From JALYXI01 sp963795835 (lineage in GTDB: Bacteria; Acidobacteriota; Terriglobia; Bryobacterales; Bryobacteraceae), in NCBI GenBank assembly GCA_963795835.1, contig CAWCJC010000009.1, forward strand, positions 682,001 through 746,000: a stretch of 64,000 bases of DNA, given 5' to 3'. The position numbers and the translations under genes are program-made. Positions 17,091-26,258 of this stretch are shown piece after piece (the first letter of the stretch is position 1; each line of letters starts with the position of its first letter). The notes beneath the pieces are model-generated. The model ran no database searches. It was not told the origin of the DNA and saw only the letters and a program-made list of their open reading frames with translations.

Positions 17091-18047
17091 TCACCGTGAG
17101 ATCGCCATCTCCGGGACTACCGAGGGCGGCTGTGCGGCGTGCATTGCCGGGAAGATGCTGGCGTCCGAGTGCGCCTTCTCACCGACTTCGAGCACTTGCT
17201 TCATCGCCCGGAGGTCGTCATATATCTGCTGCTTGGGATCTTTGCGGAACAGGCTTGCCGCTACGGATCCAATCTTTCCGAAAGGAGGCTGGTACTCAAG
17301 CTCCACTCGGATCATCGTGCCTCGATCGCCCGCTGCGCGCTCGAACCAGACCGTCCCGGAGTTCTCAACAGTCGAGCCCGGCAGCGACCGCCATGAGATG
17401 CGCCGGTTTGGCTCGTCGGCCGTAATCTCGGCATCCCACTCCACCGAAGTTCCGCCCGGTCCTTCCGTTTTCCAGTGTGTCCGCCCGTTACCCGTCTCCT
17501 TTACGGATTCAAGGTGGTTCATAAACCGCGGCAGGTTCTCGAAACGGCGCCAGAAGCCGTACACCTCCTCTGGCCGGCGCCCGACGATAATCGACTGTAC
17601 GATTCGTATGCGGCCTTCTTGCGTGGTGCCTGTGGCTTGCGTCTTCGTGCTCAGTTTATCCGCGCAGTAATAGTCCACGGCGGCAACCCCAAGCAGCGAG
17701 GTGATCGCAAAAAGGCCTCTTGGGATGCTGCCTTCTTTTGAAAGCATGCCGCCCGCTACCGACCCAATGTCGAGAACGTCGCCCGCCACCCGGCCCCACA
17801 TCCAGCCTGTCGGGCGCGGCATCGCGGAAAGAATCGCGATTCCTTGTGCGATCTCTCGTCCTCCATAGGTTCGAATGACCGTGCGAGATCGTCTGCTGTC
17901 CGGTGCGCCGCTGATTCTAGCGACCAACCCCGGTGCAAGAATCTCCGCGGTGCCGAGTCCGATACTGAACCAGCCAAGATTTCGGGCAAGTCGCTGGTCG
18001 GGGTCTGATCCTTTAACGTGTTTTCCGTTTAACGCCTGAGTTGCCAT
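17091..18047 (-). CDS. membrane-anchored SRPBCC (polyketide cyclase/dehydrase-like) protein
   Basis: The 318-residue protein starts at the ATG at 18047, which has AAAGGAGG six bases upstream; the longer frame to 18128 lacks a good site. Residues 1-135 contain two or three hydrophobic stretches with Gly-rich loops (NLGWFSIGLGTAEIL; AQGIAILSAM; LLGVAAVDYYCADKL) that look like a small membrane domain. Residues about 150-295 are an SRPBCC START-like domain (IIVGRRPEEVYGFWRRFENLPRFMNHLESV; ISWRSLPGST; VELEYQPPFG) that binds a hydrophobic ligand in its family. The combination with a downstream zinc alcohol dehydrogenase is common in soil bacteria and suggests a shared stress or redox role; that is an inference. 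Confidence 0.85.
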   Translation of the reverse strand: MATQALNGKHVKGSDPDQRLARNLGWFSIGLGTAEILAPGLVARISGAPDSRRSRTVIRTYGGREIAQGIAILSAMPRPTGWMWGRVAGDVLDIGSVAGGMLSKEGSIPRGLFAITSLLGVAAVDYYCADKLSTKTQATGTTQEGRIRIVQSIIVGRRPEEVYGFWRRFENLPRFMNHLESVKETGNGRTHWKTEGPGGTSVEWDAEITADEPNRRISWRSLPGSTVENSGTVWFERAAGDRGTMIRVELEYQPPFGKIGSVAASLFRKDPKQQIYDDLRAMKQVLEVGEKAHSDASIFPAMHAAQPPSVVPEMAISR

Positions 18048-18375
18048 TCGAACCTCCTTTACACCGGGGACACAATCAACCAGAGCAAGCAGCGACGACA
18101 GATATACGCAGCTAAAACTGCGCAACATGACGCAGCCGAGTGAGGCAGTTCCGCGCGGCTACCGGAACTGTTGCCGCGCCAAACTGACGTGTCTACGGCT
18201 ACCTAACTGGTAACACTTTTGAAAATCAGTGTCACTGCGGATTTGATTCGCAATGGTAACTGCCAATACAAGTCGGAGGGGGTGAATAGCTTACCCGGGC
18301 TTCAACTAGCAACCTAAGTAAGCATGACTGCTGTGGCCCATGGCTAGGTCAGGTTATCGCATTCGTGTAAGTCAC
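18048..18375. other. intergenic stretch of 328 bases, no gene seen
   Basis: This lies between the CHASE2 gene end and the SRPBCC start, both on the minus strand. The part next to 18047 contains the strong ribosome binding site of the SRPBCC gene. A few short inverted repeats are present, for example AGTTCC/GGAACT around 18148-18170, without T-runs. No convincing promoter, terminator or RNA gene was identified. Confidence 0.5.
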
Positions 18376-19551
18376 TCAATGAATTTCACGGATGCGATCT
18401 ACCTGCGAGCGCAGGTGATGATTCTCATGTTCTAACTCTCTATTCCGCCACCAGCCCTCCACGGCCTCATGCACCAGCACCCCCCCAATTACCGGGACGA
18501 AGCTAAGAAAGTACCCGGACGTATGGAAAAGCCAGAAGCTGCAAAGAATCACACCTGTCAGGGTCAGGGGAACTACAGCCCACTTCCAGCCCGCCGGCAC
18601 GAAGTAAAGGAGCGTAATAGACGCGATGCCTAAGGCAAGTTCCAACAGTAAGTGCGTGGTATGGTCAGCCTCGGTAAGGGGCTTCCCTCCTGGTAAATCG
18701 CTGTGAATGGAATATGCCGCAATGGCCACACCGTCCATCAAGCCTAATGGAGTAACCTGCCGGTCGCGTGCCGCCCGGTAAACGCCGCCCAAAAGAACAA
18801 CTTTCCCCTGCACGTCGGAATGCGCTCGCCATTCCGGTGTCTTGGCCAATCTCACGATCGCGCCCGCAGTAAGCCGCCGAAATGTCAGACCCTGCCCCAG
18901 AAAGTTGAGAAGGAGTCCTTTCTCCTCTGCTTTCCCTTGCTGCTTTTCCGGCTCTTTCTCCACGCCGCAACCTTCTGGGTGACTCATCTTCTCGATAACC
19001 GCGGTGGAAAAGGAGGGCACCTCCCGCTCACCCACTCTGTACTTTCGAAAGTACCTCCGCACCAAACCGTCCTCCTCCAGAGGTACGGCGGGCACTCCGA
19101 AACAAGTCTGACCGGAAGCAAAACCCCCCAGCCACAGCGCCATTTTCAACTCGCCATTCTCTTCCCAGGCATCCCGCGCCCAGACTGCATTGGTTATTTC
19201 GGCGCCTCTCTCGGCCTGGCTCTTGCTCCAGTGGCTGGTATCGAGATCCACTCCAATCACCAGCGGGCCACCCTGTTCGATTGCATTCAGAACTTTTAGA
19301 ACCTGCTCCGCACTCAAGGGGCTGGTGCCCTTAAAATCGCGCTCGTAATCCGCGTCATCGATTACGACCAGTACAATGTTCTCCACCAGTTTGGGTTGGC
19401 TGTTCAGAAAGAGCCGATCCAGATTGTTGTTCTCCCACCGTTCGAACAATCCTGCCCGGTGGAAGAAATAAGTCACCGTTGCCGCCGCCAGTAAGATCAG
19501 CACGCCTTGGCCCAGGTAAGGCCAGAATGGGCGTTTCTTCACCGCCGTCAC
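18376..19551 (-). CDS. stand-alone CHASE2 membrane sensor protein
   Basis: CHASE2 is an extracytoplasmic sensory domain usually fused to kinases or cyclases. Here residues 12-30 are a first membrane helix (YLGQGVLILLAAATVTYFF). Residues 35-290 form the CHASE2 domain (DRLFLNSQPKLVENIVLVVIDD; ADVQ-like KVVLLGGVY; GLMDGVAIAAYSIHSDLPG). Three closing helices follow (LLLELALGIASITLLYF; WAVVPLTLTGVILCSFWLF; FLSFVPVIGGVLVHEAVEG). The C-terminus is only a short charged coiled-coil-like tail of about 25 residues with no output domain, so it must signal through partners. It is the last gene of an ATGA-coupled operon with a FecR-like protein and a caspase-TPR protein. Confidence 0.88.
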   Translation of the reverse strand: MTAVKKRPFWPYLGQGVLILLAAATVTYFFHRAGLFERWENNNLDRLFLNSQPKLVENIVLVVIDDADYERDFKGTSPLSAEQVLKVLNAIEQGGPLVIGVDLDTSHWSKSQAERGAEITNAVWARDAWEENGELKMALWLGGFASGQTCFGVPAVPLEEDGLVRRYFRKYRVGEREVPSFSTAVIEKMSHPEGCGVEKEPEKQQGKAEEKGLLLNFLGQGLTFRRLTAGAIVRLAKTPEWRAHSDVQGKVVLLGGVYRAARDRQVTPLGLMDGVAIAAYSIHSDLPGGKPLTEADHTTHLLLELALGIASITLLYFVPAGWKWAVVPLTLTGVILCSFWLFHTSGYFLSFVPVIGGVLVHEAVEGWWRNRELEHENHHLRSQVDRIREIH

Positions 19552-20282
19552 TGGAGTGCGTCGAGGACAGCGAGCGCAAACTGCCGGCGGGCCAGTTCGC
19601 TTAAAGGAGTTTGGGCCCGGGTGGCATTGGCAAGCGCATCCTCGAACTGCCGCCTGGCCTCCTTATATCCGCCGGCCTCTACAATCCGCACGGCAGCCGG
19701 ACCCAGGACAGCCTCCTCAGGCGTCACCACGTTCAATTCATAAAGGCCGGGCGTGAGCGAAACACTCACTGGCTGAGCCGAACGCGGTTGCCAATCGTAT
19801 GCGAATTCAATCGGGCTGGAGGGCCCGGTAAGATTCCGTAAGGAGATGCGGTAAACCGCACGGTCCAAACCAACCAACGCCGCCGCCAGATCCAGGGAAC
19901 CATGGGCATAGAGGCAAACTGCATCGGAAATATTCTGTCCGCGGGCCATCGTGAATACCAGCCGGGGCGTCTCCGGCCGTGCCGTCATTCGCTCCCACAA
20001 AGATTTCGGCGGTGGGCTGGCGCTGGGTATTTCACACCGCTGGTCGGCTTCGCATCGAAACGTCTGGCCGTTATACAGAATGAATTCCGCCACTGCTTGT
20101 TTCCGCGCGCTCACAGCCCACAGCAGATCCCCTTGTTGAACCAACATCCCGGGGCGGATCTCCCGGGGCAAAGTTTCGCGGACCCAAGTTCCCCGAAGGT
20201 TGAGAACTCGCCCGGCAGGCGCAGCCCCAAGGCTCCACGGCGCAGCAAGCGCCAGAATGCAGAGTGAGCGCGTCAGGTTCAT
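19548..20282 (-). CDS. small exported FecR-like protein of the caspase/CHASE2 operon
   Basis: A 244-residue protein with a signal peptide (MNLTRSLCILALAAPWSLGAAPAG). Residues 25-90 resemble a FecR-like beta-domain: GRVLNLRGTWVRE, RPGMLVQQGDLLWAV and AVAEFILYNGQTFRCEADQRCEI match the pattern of an initial Gly-rich strand, a G..L..GD.L turn and a final Cys-containing strand. Residues 130-200 may be a second beta-domain. The C-terminal 45 residues are helical (YKEARRQFEDALANATR), resembling one TPR. The assignment is by pattern only. Start and stop overlap both neighbours by 4 bases, so synthesis is tied to the caspase and CHASE2 proteins. Confidence 0.72.
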   Translation of the reverse strand: MNLTRSLCILALAAPWSLGAAPAGRVLNLRGTWVRETLPREIRPGMLVQQGDLLWAVSARKQAVAEFILYNGQTFRCEADQRCEIPSASPPPKSLWERMTARPETPRLVFTMARGQNISDAVCLYAHGSLDLAAALVGLDRAVYRISLRNLTGPSSPIEFAYDWQPRSAQPVSVSLTPGLYELNVVTPEEAVLGPAAVRIVEAGGYKEARRQFEDALANATRAQTPLSELARRQFALAVLDALQ

Positions 20283-22537
20283 GGCTGTGTCGATCCCTTC
20301 GCCACCTGTGCCTTCAGGCGCTGCACATGCGCCAGAGCACGGGCTGTTGGGTTCACAGCCGCTGCTTGCTCAAACGCTTTCAGGGCTTCGTCCGGCCTGT
20401 CCTGCGCCTCCAGAACTTCCCCCAGGGTCACGTAGTTGATCTCCTGCGGCTTTAACGCGACGCTCTTTCGCGACAGAACTTCCGCGGCGGAAAACTCCTT
20501 CAAGCGCAGCAGCGTGTAAGCCAGGTTTTCACTGTTGAGCCAATTCTCAGGTTCCTTCTCAAGGATGCTGGTGAATAGCTTTTTCGCCTCGCCCAATCTC
20601 TGTTGGTCCGCCAGAAACACACCATAGTAGCGTTTTAATTCCAAATCTGCCGGGGCGAGTTCTATCGCTTTCACGTAATTGGGCTCCGCCAGTTCGGGGC
20701 GTCCCCACTTCTTGTAATTATCGGCAAGATTGGAGTAAAAGTAAGCCGAAGCCGGGCTCAGACGGATCGCTTCTTTGTATTCCAGCGCCGCCTCTTCCCA
20801 CCGGCTCTGCCAGTTCAAGCTGCCGGCCAGCCAGTTGTGGATGTCAGGATTGCCGCTCTCCGCTACCACCGCATGCCGCAGGTGGCGCTCTGCCTCGGAG
20901 TATCGCTTCTGCGCCAAAAGCGCACGGCCCAGCCAGTATTCCGCCCGCGGATTTTCCCGGTTCAACTGTAAAGCTTTTTCTGCGGTGGAGGCCGCCTCTG
21001 GATATTTGCCCAGCAAGACCAGCGCGGCAGCCAGATTGCTGTGAAAAATAGAGTTGGAGTCATCTAGCTCAATGGCCTTTTTGTAAGCTACTTCCGCATC
21101 TTTGTTATTACCCGAAGCGTATTGAATATTTCCTAAATCGTTCCATCGCCCGGCCCACTTCGGATCAATCTCTAATGACTGCTTGAATGCCGCTTCCGCC
21201 GCCGGCAAGCGCTTCAGCCCGGCTAAGGTCTTCCCGTAGATGTACTGGGCCTCGGCGCTACCTGGTGCTACAGCAACCGTCTTCTTGGCGAAAGGCTCCG
21301 CCTGAGTATACTGGCCACTGTTGCATAAGACGTCCGCCAAATTCCAGTTCAACCAGAAGTGTTGCGGGTCAATCGCCAAGCCCTGCCGGTATGCTGCTTC
21401 CGCTTGGGCGTTGTTGCCCTGCCGCCGCCTGCAATTCCCGAGCGCGCTTAGGAAATTGGCATTTCTTGGATCCAGTCGGCTGGCTTCCCGATACGCAACT
21501 TCCGCCTCGGCATACTTCCGCTGTTCCCACAGAGCCGCGCCTAAACGCGACCGGAACAGTGAGTTGGTAGGCTCCAGCGCCACCGCTTTCTGGAACTCCG
21601 CCTCCGCCTCGACCCACTTCTTTTCGTCGTAGTAGAGAGTTGCGCGATTGTGAAACTCAAGCGCGGTGTTTGAAGTGGATGCTGCTGGCAATGTTGCATT
21701 GGCGGACCGGATGAACACGAAGTCGCCGCCTTGATCCCCGGAATTGACCAGCGCGCTGTAAAGCGGTGTCTGCCGCGAGCGCCCTCCCACGCGAATCCGC
21801 ACAAATTCACTGAACAGGGTTCCCGCCGAAAAGGCCGCGTCATCATTGCCGGAAAGCCCTTGCAGCAGCGCCTCGGCGAAGACGGAGTTCACAGCGCCGC
21901 CTCCATCGGCCACCGGTTCGATGGCCCCGCTTGTCATTAACGTGCGGGATTTCTTGGCCTTCACCTGCAACAGGAAGCGGTTCTTATCTTCGGGAGTAAT
22001 CTGGGCCCGGGCGTCCCGCATGGCTCCGCTATAACAGGAATCCGCAATCACGATCACGTGCCGGGGCGGCATGGCCCGCAGATCCCCGGTCACATCGTCC
22101 GCCGAAATCCAGTTAGCCTTGTTATCTTTCTCAGCGTCCACAGGCAGCCAGTACGCCCGCCCCGCGTCGCGATCCAGCTCCCCGTGCCCGGCATAGTAGA
22201 TCAGTAAGTTGGCCGAGTCATCCAGCGTGCGCCGGTATTCCGAAATGTTGCGCATCACTTGCTCGCGCGTGGCGTTCAGCAGCAACTTGACCTGAAAGCC
22301 ATAAAGCGATCGCAATACATTGGCTAAATCCTGCGCATCTTTAACCGCGGTCTCCAACTTGGGCAGATTCGCGTAATCGTTATTGCCGATAATCAGCGCG
22401 TGATAAGTCCCCGCGCGCCTCAAAACTTCAGGATCGAACTTCGTTCGTGCGGGCGCACCGGGGCTTCCGTTCTGAGCGACGGAGAATGAGACGAACAAAA
22501 AGAAGGCGACGCCACACCTCGCCAGCATGTTCAGCAT
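20279..22537 (-). CDS. exported caspase-like (peptidase C14) protein with TPR array
   Basis: A 752-residue protein with a signal peptide (MLARCGVAFFLFVSFSVAQ). Residues 43-280 are a caspase p20-like domain: YHALIIGNNDYANLPKL, the catalytic His118 in YYAGHGELD and catalytic Cys168 in IADSCYSGAM, followed by MTSGAIEPVADGG. The dyad is intact, so it is probably an active orthocaspase/metacaspase-type peptidase, a family that cleaves after Arg/Lys or Asp. Residues about 290-740 hold around twelve tetratricopeptide repeats (for example WVEAEAEFQKAVALEPTN), which bind partner proteins. It is the first gene of a three-gene operon with a FecR-like protein and a CHASE2 sensor. An exported caspase is less usual than a cytosolic one. 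Confidence 0.92.
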   Translation of the reverse strand: MLNMLARCGVAFFLFVSFSVAQNGSPGAPARTKFDPEVLRRAGTYHALIIGNNDYANLPKLETAVKDAQDLANVLRSLYGFQVKLLLNATREQVMRNISEYRRTLDDSANLLIYYAGHGELDRDAGRAYWLPVDAEKDNKANWISADDVTGDLRAMPPRHVIVIADSCYSGAMRDARAQITPEDKNRFLLQVKAKKSRTLMTSGAIEPVADGGGAVNSVFAEALLQGLSGNDDAAFSAGTLFSEFVRIRVGGRSRQTPLYSALVNSGDQGGDFVFIRSANATLPAASTSNTALEFHNRATLYYDEKKWVEAEAEFQKAVALEPTNSLFRSRLGAALWEQRKYAEAEVAYREASRLDPRNANFLSALGNCRRRQGNNAQAEAAYRQGLAIDPQHFWLNWNLADVLCNSGQYTQAEPFAKKTVAVAPGSAEAQYIYGKTLAGLKRLPAAEAAFKQSLEIDPKWAGRWNDLGNIQYASGNNKDAEVAYKKAIELDDSNSIFHSNLAAALVLLGKYPEAASTAEKALQLNRENPRAEYWLGRALLAQKRYSEAERHLRHAVVAESGNPDIHNWLAGSLNWQSRWEEAALEYKEAIRLSPASAYFYSNLADNYKKWGRPELAEPNYVKAIELAPADLELKRYYGVFLADQQRLGEAKKLFTSILEKEPENWLNSENLAYTLLRLKEFSAAEVLSRKSVALKPQEINYVTLGEVLEAQDRPDEALKAFEQAAAVNPTARALAHVQRLKAQVAKGSTQP

Positions 22538-22630
22538 TATACATTTTGAGATGGTTTCATTCCTGACCGGTCTGTAGAGGTACTTCGGCTGAAAACAGGG
22601 CCGTCATCGCGTCAAAAATAAAAACAGTAC

Positions 22631-22659
22631 TTGACACTGTCGAGAAAAAGTCGCATTCT
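22631..22659 (+). promoter_or_regulatory. putative promoter of the MerR/VIT-vWA operon
   Basis: TTGACA at 22631-22636 is a perfect -35 hexamer. After 17 bases comes CATTCT (22654-22659), which matches -10 consensus at A2, T3 and T6. The MerR-like start codon is at 22685, leaving a plausible leader. The caspase operon starts at 22537 in the other direction, so regulators bound here could affect both. Confidence 0.42.
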
Positions 22660-22684
22660 AGTCTCGTGGTGGAAAGTCCTTGCG

Positions 22685-23098
22685 ATGAAAAAGCAGCAAA
22701 CCCTCACTCTCGCGGAACTGGCAAAGGAAACCGGGCTTGCTGCCCGCACCATTCGCTTCTACATCGCCCGCGGCTTGCTTGAGGGACCGTCCGTCAGCGG
22801 ACGTGGAGCGGTTTACACACAGGAACATCTGGAACGCTTACGTCAGATCCAAGCGCTGCAAGTTGGTGGCGCAACCCTGAACGAAATCGCGTTTCAAGTC
22901 CTCCGCGAACACAATGCGTTACCGCTTCCCGTGCCCGATTCATGGCAGGGGTATAGCTTGACCAGCGACGTTACCGTTCTCGTTCGTGACGGAATGTCTC
23001 CCTGGCACATGCACCAAATCCGCACGGCGTTGCACGAATTCGCACTGCGCTTGCAAAAGATCGAAAACAACCAAAAAAACACTGAGGAGACTGAATGA
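22685..23098 (+). CDS. MerR-family transcriptional regulator
   Basis: The 137-residue protein begins with a MerR-type winged helix-turn-helix: LTLAELAKETGLAARTIRFYIARGLLEGP, then a wing (SGRGAVYTQEHLERLRQIQALQ) and GGATLNEIAFQVL. The C-terminal 60 residues lack the cysteines of metal-sensing MerR proteins and the long coiled coil is short, so the effector is unknown. ATG at 22685 is chosen, with GGAAAG upstream; the longer frame starts inside the -35 element. The stop overlaps the following VIT-vWA gene (ATGATG), so the two are coupled and the regulator probably controls its own operon. Confidence 0.85.
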   Translation: MKKQQTLTLAELAKETGLAARTIRFYIARGLLEGPSVSGRGAVYTQEHLERLRQIQALQVGGATLNEIAFQVLREHNALPLPVPDSWQGYSLTSDVTVLVRDGMSPWHMHQIRTALHEFALRLQKIENNQKNTEETE

Positions 23099-25472
23099 TG
23101 CCCGCTCTCGCTTTAAAACGTTTCGAGGCTCTCGCGGCTGCTACCGGAGAGCCAGTCAAGCTCGCCATGCAGGAGCTGTGCCTGGGCGGCAATCTGCTGC
23201 CAGTCGGTGCGCGCCTCGCGGTTCGCCACAAATTCTGTTCCGCTGAACCTCAACCGGTCGAGGTCATCTACTGCTTTGCCCTGCCCCGCGACGCAGCGTT
23301 GCGCAGCTTTGAGATTCGCGGGTCCAACTACCACGCACACTCCGAGCTCAAGCCCGTCCAAGCCGCTATCGAACATTATGAGCAGGGGCTGGAACGGGGC
23401 CACATGGCAACCCTCGCCCGCCAGTACCGGGACGGACTCATCAATCTCTCCGTCGGCAATCTCAAGCCCGGCGAGGAAGTGACCGTGACGCTCGAAATCG
23501 TCGCCGGCGTGGATCTAACCGATGACGGCTTCCGCTTCCGTTTCCCATTCACCCTCGCCCCGTCCTATCACTCCAAAGCCCGGTCTTACGCGTCCGAGCC
23601 CGGTGTCGGCGAGATTGAGCTACCTCCCACCCAGTTCGGCGACCTGATGCTCCCACAGTTCCGGGCGAGCGCCAAAGGATTGCACCGCTGCTCTTTCGAT
23701 CTGTTCGTCCGCATGCCGGGCGAGATCGACGAGATCTCTTCTCCGTCTCATTCCATCGGCATTCGGCGCACGGGCAGTGGTGAATCGGCGATCTTCCTAG
23801 CCCCCGCCGCTGACCTGCCCGATCGGGACCTCGTCATTGACGTCAAGCGCCGGCTGGTCGAGCCCCTCGTGCTCACTGGCGCAGGCGAGTCGGGTACGCG
23901 CCACTTCGCTGCGTTGATTCCATCTCCCACGTTCGGCGAACCGAAGTTGCAGCCGCGCTCGGTGGCCTTCCTCATTGACCGCTCCGGCTCTATGGAAGGC
24001 GAACCGATCCTCCAGGCGCGCAAAGCCGTTGCCGCCTGCCTCGCGGCACTCGACCCTCGTGACTCATTCGGCGTCGTCGCCTTTGACAACCTAACTGAGT
24101 CCTTTAAGGATGAGGTCGTCAATGCCACCGCCGATAACCGTCGGGCAGCCGCCAAGTACCTCGAAACGATCAACGCCCGTGGCGGCACCGAACTCGCCGC
24201 CGGAATTGAGGCCGCTGCCAAGCTTCTAGCCGCCACCGCCGGCGACATTTTTGTACTCACCGACGGTAAGGTATTCGGTGTCGAGCCGATCATCGCCTCC
24301 GCCCGCGCCAACGGCATTCGCGTGCATGCTCTCGGAATCGGCGGCGCCAGCCAGGACCGCTTCCTGACTCTCCTCGCCCGCGAGACCGGCGGCATCTCCC
24401 GCTTCGTCACGGCGCGCGAGCGCGTTGACCTCGCCGCTGTCGATCTCTTTGCATCCGCCTCCGCGCCGATCGCCAACGGACTCAAAGTCTCCGGTCCGCG
24501 AATTGAACCTGCCGCCGCTGACGCCGTCTTCCCCGGGCGCCCGCTGCTCCTTTACGGCGAAGTCACGGCTCCAGCAATAATGCTCGAATGGAACGGCGGA
24601 TCGCGCACCATCCCGATTCCTTCCGGTGACAACAGCGTCGGCGAAACTCTTCGCCTTCTTAGGGGATCCCGTCTCATCACCGATGCCGAGGCGCGCATGG
24701 TGCCCGACAAATCGAAGTCGGAAAGCCGCAAGACCACCGAGCGGATGGAGAAATACCTGGAGCGACTCAGCACGGAGTACGGTCTTGCCAGCCGCCGCAT
24801 GGCCCTCGTCTCTGTCGTTGAGCGCGCAGGCGATCATCCGGGCCAACCGCCGTCAACGCGTGTGGTTCCGGTCGGGCAGCCACAGGATATGAGTTTTTCG
24901 GCAATGTTCCATGACCCCCAGTCGTGTTTCGGTTTCGGCGAGCTGCCGGGGAGGGCCCCTACGCATCCCGCACCCTCGTTCGATTTCGCGACATTGTTCC
25001 ATGCCTCTCCTCGCGAGAACCCGGCCCCAACAGCCCCCAGTGGCAATGTCGCGCGATCCGCCAACGACGGCGTCTTCGATGTATTCGGCGCCCTCAGGGG
25101 CAAGCTCTTCTCCAAAGACAAAGCCTCCCAGACGGAGCCACCAAGCAGCAGTTGGAAACCGCGCTCGACCTGGTAGCGCGCCTCGAAGGGGATGGCGGCA
25201 TGCCGGGCTCAAATTCGGACGAGCGCGTACTAGCCACTCTGACGGCCCTGCTCGCGCTCCTCAGTGACGGCCACACCCTCACCACTGGCCCACTTCGCAT
25301 TCACGTCAAACGCATGATCGCCTGGCTCGAGTCAGGCCCACTCAAAGCACTCCCCGCGAACCTCCGCGCGGACGCTGAAAGAGCGCTTACCCGCATCAAG
25401 GCCGGCCAACCGGCCGCGGGTGACTGGTTCCAACCTAAACCCACCTGGAGCCGGATTCAAGAAGCGCTGTAG
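23095..25472 (+). CDS. VIT and von Willebrand factor A domain protein (frameshifted near its C-terminus)
   Basis: Residues about 10-140 are a VIT domain (QELCLGGNLLPVGARLAVRH; YCFALPRDAALRSFEI; INLSVGNLKPGEEVTVTLE). Residues about 285-450 are a vWA domain with an intact MIDAS: Asp295-Arg-Ser297-Gly-Ser299 (AFLIDRSGSMEG), then Thr in GGTEL and Asp in VLTDGK. vWA domains of this type bind protein ligands through Mg2+. The frame stops at 25176, but another frame carries on from about 25130 with TKQQLETALDLVARLEGDGG and a helical end at 25472 that belongs to the same family, so one base is probably missing near 25130. No signal peptide is seen. It is translationally coupled to the MerR gene. Confidence 0.87.
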
Positions 25473-25634
25473 CTTGATGAGTCTGCACTCGTCAGAAGCG
25501 GGAGCTGAGTCGCGCTCCCGCTTCGTGGTGACAAAAACCCTGCCCTTATCTCTCGCCTGAATTCAACAACTTAGTCCTGCAGCCCTCCCTCCGTGCATTC
25601 CCCTCTGCTAATCCTCAAACCAGGAACGGCACTC

Positions 25635-26258
25635 ATGTCAGCTCAACCCGCACTCCAGAAAACGCCAACGCATTCCACAGGCCCTCGCTCCAAAGCGGGC
25701 AAAGCCATCTCCTCCCAAAACGCTCTCCGCCACGGCCTGGCTTCCGGCACGCTCTTCATCGAAGGGGAGGACCAAGCCGAATGGCAGTCCTTGTTTACCA
25801 GCCTGCTCGAAGAATGGCAACCCGCCACTCCCACGGAACACCTCCACGTCCAAGCCATGGCCCGGCACCACTGGCTGGTTGAGCGCGCCATCCGCCTGCA
25901 AGGCGAAGCTCTCGCCGCCATCGCTGAGCCCGGCACGCTGCCCGCCTCTTTCGCCGTCCTGCTTCGTTACCAGATCGCCAATGAACGCGCCTTCGCCCGC
26001 GCGCAAAAAACTCTCCAGGAGATGCAGCGCGCGCGCCGGGAGTTCGTTTCGCAGCAGGAGGCCCATCACGCCAATGCCCAATTCCAGCAGCAAATGGCAC
26101 GCCTCACCGCCCCTCCTCCCGCGCCCGATTACGAAAAAATCATTGAACGCATGAACGCCGCTCGCCGGCCCTCACCACCCGCGCCAACACAAGAGTCAAA
26201 TCCTCAAGCCGCTCGGCAAAATTCGTTACACTCGAATCTTGTGACTAGCGAACTATGA
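25635..26258 (+). CDS. STGPR..GK..S..NALRHGL-type protein, unknown function
   Basis: The N-terminus carries STGPRSKAGKAISSQNALRHGLAS, a motif of a family that is abundant and often multi-copy in soil Acidobacteria and planctomycetes; its function is unknown. The ATG at 25635 directly precedes this region. The rest is helical and Gln/Ala/Arg-rich (LHVQAMARHHWLVERAIRLQGEALAAI; RAFARAQKTLQEMQRARREFVSQQ), consistent with a long helical bundle or DNA-binding protein. No membrane segment. It overlaps the downstream PLP-enzyme gene by 4 bases, which may be chance adjacency. Confidence 0.75.
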   Translation: MSAQPALQKTPTHSTGPRSKAGKAISSQNALRHGLASGTLFIEGEDQAEWQSLFTSLLEEWQPATPTEHLHVQAMARHHWLVERAIRLQGEALAAIAEPGTLPASFAVLLRYQIANERAFARAQKTLQEMQRARREFVSQQEAHHANAQFQQQMARLTAPPPAPDYEKIIERMNAARRPSPPAPTQESNPQAARQNSLHSNLVTSEL

